Shown: piece by piece, positions 61,851-64,000 of the stretch | How the letters are laid out: each line of letters begins with the position of its first letter | Position numbering within the stretch: position 1 is the first letter of the stretch | DNA from: Fodinibacter sp038258215 | GTDB lineage: Bacteria > Actinomycetota > Actinomycetes > Actinomycetales > Dermatophilaceae | Assembly: GCA_038258215.1 (NCBI GenBank) | Contig: JBBSQC010000012.1 | Coordinates: 27,632-91,631, forward strand | Direction: 5' to 3' | DNA: 64,000 bases | Program-made: the position numbers and the translations under genes | Notes under the pieces: model-generated | What the model was told of the DNA's origin: nothing | Databases searched by the model: none | Seen by the model: the letters and a program-made list of their open reading frames with translations, nothing else

Positions 61851-62882
61851 ATCAGCACGATCACGGACGTGGCGCGGGTGGCCGGGGTGTCGGTCGCCAC
61901 GGTCTCCCGCGCACTGCGTGGTCTGGACCGGGTCTCCCCCGAGACCCGGCAGCGGGTCATCCGTGTCGCCGAGGACCTGCACTACGTCGCGTCGCCGACC
62001 GCGACGTCGCTGGCCTCAGGACGCACCCGGGTCGTCGCCGTCGTCGCACCCTTCCTCACGAGGTGGTTCTTCGCCACCATCGTCAGCTCGATCGAGAAGA
62101 CCCTGCGCGAGCACGGTCACCACGTCATCCTCTTCGACCTGGAGGATGACGACTACGACCAGCGGCTCCCCCTCTCCCAGAACATGCTCTGGAAGCGGGT
62201 CGACGGAGTGATCTCCCTGAACATCCCGATGACGGAGGAGGAGATCGCCCTCGTCGACCGGCTCGACCTGCCCCTCGTCGCGATCGGCACTCCGGTGCGG
62301 GGCCGGGCGTGCGTGCGGATCGACGACGCGCTGGCCACCCGCACCGCGGTGGACCACCTCGTGGCCCTGGGTCACGAACAGATCGGCTACATCGGTGCGG
62401 TGCCGGCCAACGTGGCCCACGTGCAGACTCCGCAGAGCCGGCTCGCCGCGTTCCGACAGGGGCTGGCGGACGCCGCGCTGGACCTGCGCGAGGACTGGGT
62501 CCTCGCCTCGGACTGGACCGCCGGGGCTGCGGCCCGGGACAGCGCCGAGCTCCTCGCCCGCGACGACCGCCCGACCGCGATGGTTGCCGCGTCCGACGAG
62601 ATGGCCATCGGGGTGCGAGAGAGCGCCCGCCGGTGCGGGCTGGATGTGCCGGGAGACCTGTCGGTCGTCGGGATCGACGACTACCACCTGTCCGCTGTCC
62701 TCGGCCTCACCACGGTGCGCCAGGACGTCGCTGGGCAGGGACGCCTCGCGGCCGAGATGCTCCTCCACGCGATGGTCGACCACGAGTCCTGCACCGACGA
62801 GGTGATCGTGCCGACCGAGCTGGTGGTGCGCGAGTCCACCGGCCCGGCCCCGACGGGGTCTCGGCGCCCTCGCGTCGGCTGA
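61851..62882 (+). CDS. LacI-family transcriptional regulator (sugar locus 2), apparent AUC start
   Basis: A complete LacI HTH requires residues STITDVARVAGVSVATVSRA; the codon before the Ser is ATC at 61851, with GAGGGGA seven bases upstream. No ATG, GTG or TTG lies between the in-frame stop at 61809 and 61868. The first conventional start, the GTG at 61869, would remove the first HTH helix and has no ribosome site. I therefore annotate 343 residues from ATC. The C-terminal sensor domain (VVAVVAPFLTRWFFATIVSS to SVVGIDDYHLSAVLGLTTVR) is intact. It probably controls ABC locus 2. Confidence 0.88.
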   Translation: MSTITDVARVAGVSVATVSRALRGLDRVSPETRQRVIRVAEDLHYVASPTATSLASGRTRVVAVVAPFLTRWFFATIVSSIEKTLREHGHHVILFDLEDDDYDQRLPLSQNMLWKRVDGVISLNIPMTEEEIALVDRLDLPLVAIGTPVRGRACVRIDDALATRTAVDHLVALGHEQIGYIGAVPANVAHVQTPQSRLAAFRQGLADAALDLREDWVLASDWTAGAAARDSAELLARDDRPTAMVAASDEMAIGVRESARRCGLDVPGDLSVVGIDDYHLSAVLGLTTVRQDVAGQGRLAAEMLLHAMVDHESCTDEVIVPTELVVRESTGPAPTGSRRPRVG

Positions 62883-63115
62883 CGAAGGTCTGGCTGCTAT
62901 CGGCAGACTGGGCGAACACGCCGGCATACCCCGAGAAACCTGGCTGGAGGACCCGAGAAGCCCCGGGTGTGCACCAGAAGGGTTGTCCCGCAGGGCCGGG
63001 GTTTATCGGGTCACCCGAGAAACCTGGCCGGAGGAACTCGCGGTGGTCGGCACGTGCGGACGGACCCTCGTGGCCACCAGGGGGTCGGTGCCCAGCACGA
63101 CGGCCCGGGTGAAGG
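62883..63115. other. Convergent intergenic region with repeat copies, 233 bp
   Basis: Between the LacI stop and the parE stop. It holds the CCCGAGAAACC motif at 62930-62940, a partial copy at 62952-62959 and a full palindrome at 63000-63024. Similar sequence occurs at 26446-26525. No gene fits; the hairpins may stop transcription from both sides. Confidence 0.55.
63000..63024. repeat. Dispersed intergenic palindrome, copy B
   Basis: Arms GGTTTATCGGG and CCCGAGAAACC surround TCA, with one mismatch in 11 pairs. It corresponds base for base to 26496-26520 apart from the single variable pair. Its place between convergent genes fits a terminator or REP-like role. Confidence 0.6.
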
Positions 63116-64000
63116 TCAGGCGTCGATGCGGTCCCGGTCCAGGGCCCCGGCGGACTCCACGATGAAGTCCTTGCGCGGGCCCACGTCGCCGCCCATGAGC
63201 AGCTCGAAGACCGTCGTGGCCGACTCCAGGTCCGCTGCGGTGACCTTGCGAAGCGTGCGGTGCCGGGGGTCCATCGTCGTCTCCGCCAGCTGGTCGGCAT
63301 CCATCTCCCCCAGGCCCTTGTAGCGCTGGAGCGGCTTGGTCTTGCGTCCCCGTCTGGTCACCGCGGCCATGGTCCGACGCATCTCGGCCTCGGAGTAGGT
63401 GTAGATCACCTCGTTGGCCTTCGAGCCCGGGTTGACCACCTCGATGCGGTGCAGGGGTGGGACCGCGGCATACACCCGCCCGGCTTCGACCAGGGGTCGC
63501 ATGTAGCGGAAGAACAGGGTCAGCAGCAGGGTGCGGATGTGGGCGCCGTCGACATCGGCGTCGGTCATGATGATGATCTTGCCGTAGCGCGCGGACTCCA
63601 CGTCGAAGCTGCGCCCGGAGCCGGCGCCGATGACCTGGATGATGGCCGCGCACTCGGCGTTGCCGAGCATGTCGGTGACCGAGGCCTTCTGGACGTTGAG
63701 GATCTTGCCCCGGATCGGCAGCAACGCCTGGTGGTCGCTGCTGCGGGCGAGCTTGGCCGTGCCGAGGGCACTGTCGCCCTCGACGATGAACAGCTCGGTG
63801 CGCTCGACGTCGTTGCTGCGGCAGTCGGCCAGCTTGGCCGGGAGCGTCGAGGACTCCAGCGCGGTCTTCCGGCGCTGGGTATCCTTGTGCATCCGGGCGC
63901 TGATCCGAGAATTGATCTCATCGGTGACATTCTAGATCAGAACGTCGGACTTCTGCTTCTCCCCCCGCATGGTCGAGGTAAGGCCGTCCGTGAGCTCCTT
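63116..64000 (-). pseudogene. parE: DNA topoisomerase IV subunit B (ParE), C-terminal part, interrupted by an in-frame TAG; runs off window
   Basis: From 63931 down to 63116 the minus strand encodes the ParE TOPRIM and tail region: ERTELFIVEGDSALGTAKLA, KIIIMTDADVDGAHIRTLLL, QRYKGLGEMDADQLAETTMD. The frame continues upstream to the edge with KELTDGLTSTMRGEKQKSDV and ISARMHKDTQRRKTALESS, both ParE-like, but a TAG at 63932-63934 splits it (DVLI-stop-NVTDEI). ParE homologues usually carry Glu or a similar residue there, so a single GAG-to-TAG change would explain it. The piece from the ATG at 63892 is 258 residues. It could be a true mutation, a sequencing error, or a split gene. Confidence 0.85.

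Overview
The window is high-GC DNA of a Gram-positive actinobacterium, most likely order Micrococcales and probably an Intrasporangiaceae-like lineage. The evidence is the strong G/C third-position bias, the family-restricted genes (DUF3000, SepH/DUF3071, DUF3159, DUF3710, DUF4193, DUF5998, DUF222-HNH), a mycothiol-type DinB enzyme, an actinobacterial Fe-S ferrochelatase, and many genes that appear leaderless (a TANNNT-like box 6-7 nt before GTG or ATG). The lineage is inferred from gene content only. I see no rRNA, tRNA, CRISPR array or intact mobile element.

Layout. 0-2 kb: the N-terminus of an EamA transporter on the minus strand, then DUF3000 and ribonuclease D. 2-8.4 kb: an accessory stretch with three VOC proteins, a DHFR-like reductase, a methyltransferase, a SnoaL-like protein, an IS5-type transposase relic, a DUF222-HNH protein and an ArsR-type repressor. 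8.5-11.9 kb: a beta-oxidation operon (thiolase plus FadB-type enzyme) behind a perfect palindrome. 11.9-15.4 kb: an MMPL exporter with a small membrane partner, and a divergent anchored protein. 15.5-17.1 kb: an XRE helix-turn-helix domain fused to a MurA-like enolpyruvyl transferase, with an operator-like dyad in its own promoter; this is the most unusual gene here. 17.1-21.2 kb: two DinB/MDMPI proteins, dxs and a conserved hypothetical gene. 21.3-25 kb: an assimilatory sulfur operon (sulfite reductase, APS reductase, siroheme synthase). 25-27.1 kb: a CNT nucleoside transporter and cytidine deaminase. 27.1-33.8 kb: a sugar locus (debranching-type enzyme, LacI regulator, binding protein, two permeases) with paired LacI operators. 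33.9-38.2 kb: aconitase and a TrmA/RumA-type methyltransferase. 38.2-41.6 kb: an APC permease and two TrkA-type K+ proteins. 41.6-44.3 kb: the run DUF4193-dut-DUF3710-OB-DUF3159. 44.6-48 kb: a secreted RCC1 propeller, inositol monophosphatase and ferrochelatase. 48-55 kb: sepH, a repeat-rich spacer, tdk, a phosphodiesterase, DUF5998 and a GNAT/acyl-CoA-synthetase fusion. 55-58.2 kb: a nitroreductase and parC. 58.3-62.9 kb: a second sugar ABC operon with its LacI regulator. 63.1 kb to the edge: parE on the minus strand, interrupted by an in-frame TAG.

How the parts work together. Both sugar ABC operons lack an ATPase, so they probably share an MsiK-type subunit encoded elsewhere, and each carries its own LacI regulator. 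The sulfur operon pairs two reductases with the enzyme that makes their siroheme cofactor. The APC permease and TrkA pair are fired from back-to-back leaderless promoters. Several short palindromes sit in promoters (ArsR, fad, 14.97 kb, XRE-MurA, sulfur operon, LacI, aconitase) and suggest one-component control. Spacers at 26.5, 49.5, 55.7 and 63.0 kb carry dispersed palindromes or octamer tandem repeats.
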